From contig NC_061770.1 in assembly GCF_022458985.1 (NCBI RefSeq), positions 37,243,599 through 37,307,598 of the forward strand: DNA of 64,000 nucleotides. The letters are read 5' to 3'. The DNA comes from Mugil cephalus (taxonomy: Eukaryota; Chordata; Actinopteri; Mugiliformes; Mugilidae). This document shows, piece by piece, positions 61,279 through 64,000 of this stretch. Every line of letters starts with the position of its first letter. Position 1 is the stretch's first letter. The position numbers were made by a program, and so were the translations under genes. Under the pieces are notes generated by a model. The model saw only the letters and a list, made by a program, of their open reading frames with translations. It searched no databases and was not told the DNA's origin.

Positions 61279-62702
61279 ATGATGACACCTATAAACTTAA
61301 TCTTTTATCTGACATTTTTGTTCTTGGGGAAAATGGGTGAGTTGTGTTTCTGATTGTATCCTTTAGTTTGTAGTAACTCTCTTTAGGACTAAATGAGCAA
61401 AAATGATCTTCTCTAATGGTTAATGTGCATTCTGACAGACTTTTGCTTATTGTGTACCCTTTAATTTGTTTTCAGCCCAAAAGACTGATTTGAAATCTTC
61501 CTCATCTGTTCATCAAGAGAGTCGTTTCATTTCAACTAATGTTGGTGAGCAAGTGACTTTGCAATGTTTCCATGAAGGTGATGATTCTGCATCACTCTTC
61601 TGGTATAAACAAACTATCGGACAAAAACCAAGACTCATATCCACCTACAAAGTGGTTACAAGAAAAAGCATATATCACTTGACGATCGCAAATGTGCAAA
61701 TTTCAGATTCAGCGACCTACTACTGTGCAACTAGCAATAATTTTGTCTTGGATTTCGCAGAAGGGACTATTGTCAGTGTAATAAGTTGGGGTTTGAATAC
61801 TAAAGCTTCAGTACATCAGTCGGCATCTGAGACCGTGCAGCTCGGAGACTCTGTGACTCTGAACTGTACAGTACACACTGGAAGCTGTAGCGCAGAACAC
61901 AGTGTTTACTGGTACAAAAAGGAAGAGGAATCTCATCCAGAAATTATTTATACACATGGAGTCAGGAATGATCAGTGTCAGAGGAAAGACAACACACAAA
62001 CACACACCTGTGTCTACAAGTTATCGATGAAGAGTCTGAATCAATCTCATGCTGGGACCTACTACTGCGCTGTTGCTGCATGTGGAGGCATTGTGTTTGG
62101 AGAGGGAACCAAGCTGGATTTTTCTCGTGAGTGATCAATATGATTTAAGTTAATTATTAATCAAAAAATGCAGTAAGAGAAATATGAGTTGTGTGTCTGG
62201 TACCTGGTTCTCAGGAGATGAAGTGGAGTCTCTTGCCTTGGTGTATTACTTAAGTGGAGCATTGACATTCAGCACCATCTTAGTTGTTGTACTGGCCTTC
62301 ATAGTATACAAGATGTTCAACAGAAACAACAGTCAGCCTGAAGGTAAGTGATGCTCTTTGTACTGGGTTATATTTGCTATTCATAACTTCTGAACAAGAG
62401 CTTATTCTGTGTTTCATCACCAGAGCCTCAAACAACATCATCAATCCCCTCCACATCAAATCAGGTGAAAAATAGCTTCACTACTTGCAATACATGACAT
62501 TTAATCATGCATCTGTAATTAAAGCTTAATGTTCTCTTGTCAGTACTGGCAAACTAATCCTCCATCTTTTACCTTCTAGCAGGGTTTTCGAGATGCGGAC
62601 AGCCTGCATTATGCTGCTATAAATGTTAAGCAGCCCTACAGACCAAGAAGACAGAAGGACGTTGGCATGGGTGAATGTGTGTACTCCAGCATAAAAAAGT
62701 AA
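61279..62702 (+). CDS. nitr: NITR gene i: shortened V domain
   Basis: Exons 61279-61336, 61476-62126, 62215-62343, 62424-62464, 62583-62702; 332 residues. V domain with the same 19-residue gap as g and h, but with some f-like wording (CFHEGDDSAS, SNNFVLDFAEGT), so it split from g/h before they split from each other. Second domain with six cysteines and FGEGT, uncharged helix (LVVVLAFIVYK), ITIM LHYAAI (Tyr303) and CVYSSI (Tyr327). Exon 5 lost six bases in frame (DVGMGE). No LINE of the A/B kind is seen behind it within the window. Confidence 0.92.
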
Positions 62703-63042
62703 AAACTAGCATGTGGTTTAGGAATAAAATGCAATTTTGTTGTATTTTAAGTGTAATTTAACGTAATTTAGATGGAAATTTCGAAATGTACTTGTGCGTC
62801 TTCCTCGTGCAGTGTGGTTCCTACAGAAGGAATCTGCATCCCAGGTTCATCCAGAACTGTATGTGGCAACTAGAAAGGTAGTTTAAGGGTGTGTTATTGG
62901 TTTATGGCTTCATGTACTGTCACTGGACTGTAGATGACTTCACTGTACCTTGAGTGGGGCTTTCTTCTGTTGTTGAAGATCAAGACATCATAGAGAGGAG
63001 GTCTTGGTAATCCCTCAGTGGGATGACTATTTCAAATGATGG

Positions 63043-63043
<1 letters not shown>

Positions 63044-63076
<33 letters not shown>
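63044..63076 (+). repeat. Poly(T) tract
   Basis: Thirty-three T in a row. Confidence 0.95.
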
Positions 63077-63079
<3 letters not shown>

Positions 63080-63218
63080 AAAGCTATATTATATGTGTAA
63101 TCATTTCTGGGAACGAGACATACACAAATAAAGCTATTCTGCATGAATGAAACGCTATTTTCTTAATTTCTTATTATTCTCTCTGGAACACTCTTATCTA
63201 AACTTTCCTGCTAAATAT

Positions 63219-63640
63219 GTCTGTGAAGGTTCTAAGTCATCCAGGTCATGGTAATCCAAAAGGTGTTGAATAAGGGCAACTGGACTTGTAATCTGCCATG
63301 TATTTACAATTCAGTCTTGACTTCTATCCCCAAGAAGTTTCAACACCATTCACACCTTCAAACGGGAGGCTCCCACTGACAATAGCATTTTTAGAGCACC
63401 ATTCGTAGGACAATTAGCCTAGGCCTAGGAACACAGTCCCCCCTCATAACGACGGGTAAATACCCAGCCATTATAAAATAGTGCCTCCAATTTCTCGTCA
63501 AGCAAGTTTCCTATTTAAACCTCAACTTCCCACTAGTCCCCCAGAACTGAAGAAGCTACTCGAATGAGTGGCAAAACGTCTTCAAGAAATTCTACAAGTC
63601 CATTCTACAAGGCCTTTATTCAACGCCTTTTGGATTCCAG
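63219..63640. mobile_element. Dispersed inverted-repeat element, near-complete copy
   Basis: Begins GTCTGTGAAGGTTCTAAGTC and ends GCCTTTTGGATTCCAG, an inverted repeat of GGTAATCCAAAAGG near the start. Flanking CTAAATAT (63211-63218) and CTGAATAT (63641-63648) look like an 8-bp target duplication with one change, and the NITR flank reads on across the insertion. No coding part. The right end is shorter than the copy at 41690-41830. The family was not identified; 8 bp would suit hAT. Confidence 0.65.
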
Positions 63641-64000
63641 CTGAATATCTGCATGCTGGTGTAACACGGTAAACGTGTATCGGTATTATTGTTGATTGGG
63701 TTGATTAGGTGCAAGTGTAATTGTGTGTAGACTCCTGCCTTCCAGCTGTACTTACCTAGCCAAGTACAAACTGGTGAATCAGTCTGTGATTATCTTCTGT
63801 GCAGGTATGACTGTTGACTGCTACCTTCATGCAAAAAGCCTTTGTGTTTTGTATTGTGCCACTATTTTTGTGTTGATCAGTCAGCCTGTGATTATCCTCT
63901 GTACAGTGCGTGTGTTGTGGCTGCTGTTGGTTTCCTGATGACTTCGCCTATTGAGCTTGCTTGGTTCTTGGAGAGCTGTATGGTTCAGAGTGGTGGCTGT

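Larger units (their letters stand above)
62703..64000. other. 3' flank of NITR i to window end
   Basis: A diverged copy of the NITR 3' flank, with AATAAA near 63126 and a poly(T) run, interrupted by a dispersed element at 63219-63640. The pre-LINE sequence then resumes (CTGCATGCTGGTGTAACA...GGGTTGATTAGG to about 63709) and goes on into unrelated DNA. No gene supported in the last 300 bases. Confidence 0.5.

Noticed and set aside
21655-62702. Recombination signal sequences next to NITR V domains
   Set aside because: V and J-like parts are in one exon and no heptamer-spacer-nonamer was seen at their ends.
1-64000. tRNA or rRNA genes
   Set aside because: None was recognised by eye on either strand; a covariance-model search was not possible.

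Overview
The window is eukaryotic and looks like a teleost fish. The evidence is spliced genes with short GT-AG introns, CCAAT-box promoters, many decayed LINE, Tc1, hAT and LTR copies, and above all a run of novel immune-type receptor (NITR) genes, a family known from bony fish. All calls come from reading the sequence; no database search was run.

Layout. 3-1052 is the 3' two thirds of an intronless UDP-glucuronosyltransferase (UGT5-like), cut by the window start. 3264-4595 is a two-exon 7TM receptor closest to GPR132/G2A. It is followed at 5352-6148 by a broken tandem copy of its last exon region. 7157-8290 (minus strand) is a prostaglandin D2 receptor 2 (ptgdr2) gene. 11304-14436 is a 3.1-kb palindromic foldback transposon flanked by an 8-bp target duplication. 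14.4-21.6 kb is gene-poor and holds a Tc1 derivative, an L2-type LINE fossil and a CTCF-like motif.

From 21.6 kb to 62.7 kb there are nine NITR genes, all on the plus strand and head to tail (called a to i here). Each has the same five exons: signal peptide; one exon carrying a V domain and a second, six-cysteine Ig domain; transmembrane exon; short linker exon; and a cytoplasmic exon with an ITIM (LHYAAL/I) and a terminal ITIM-like CxYSx(I/V) motif. Every splice junction could be placed and all nine reading frames close (332 to 357 residues). They look like inhibitory surface receptors of lymphoid or NK-like cells. Genes a to e are diverse. Genes f to i are close relatives at the growing end of the cluster.

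The right part (about 45-61 kb) is a tandem amplification that carries a LINE along with it. A broken LINE with a restriction-like endonuclease sits behind genes f, g and h and behind an orphan final exon. The copies alternate between two subtypes (A-B-A-B) with a constant 7.34-kb offset, so a two-unit block was duplicated once as a whole. Genes g, h and i share a 19-codon deletion in the V domain that brings the cysteine spacing down to C2-like length while the frame stays open. That reduced V domain, and the LINE-carrying duplication that multiplied it, are the most interesting points of the window.
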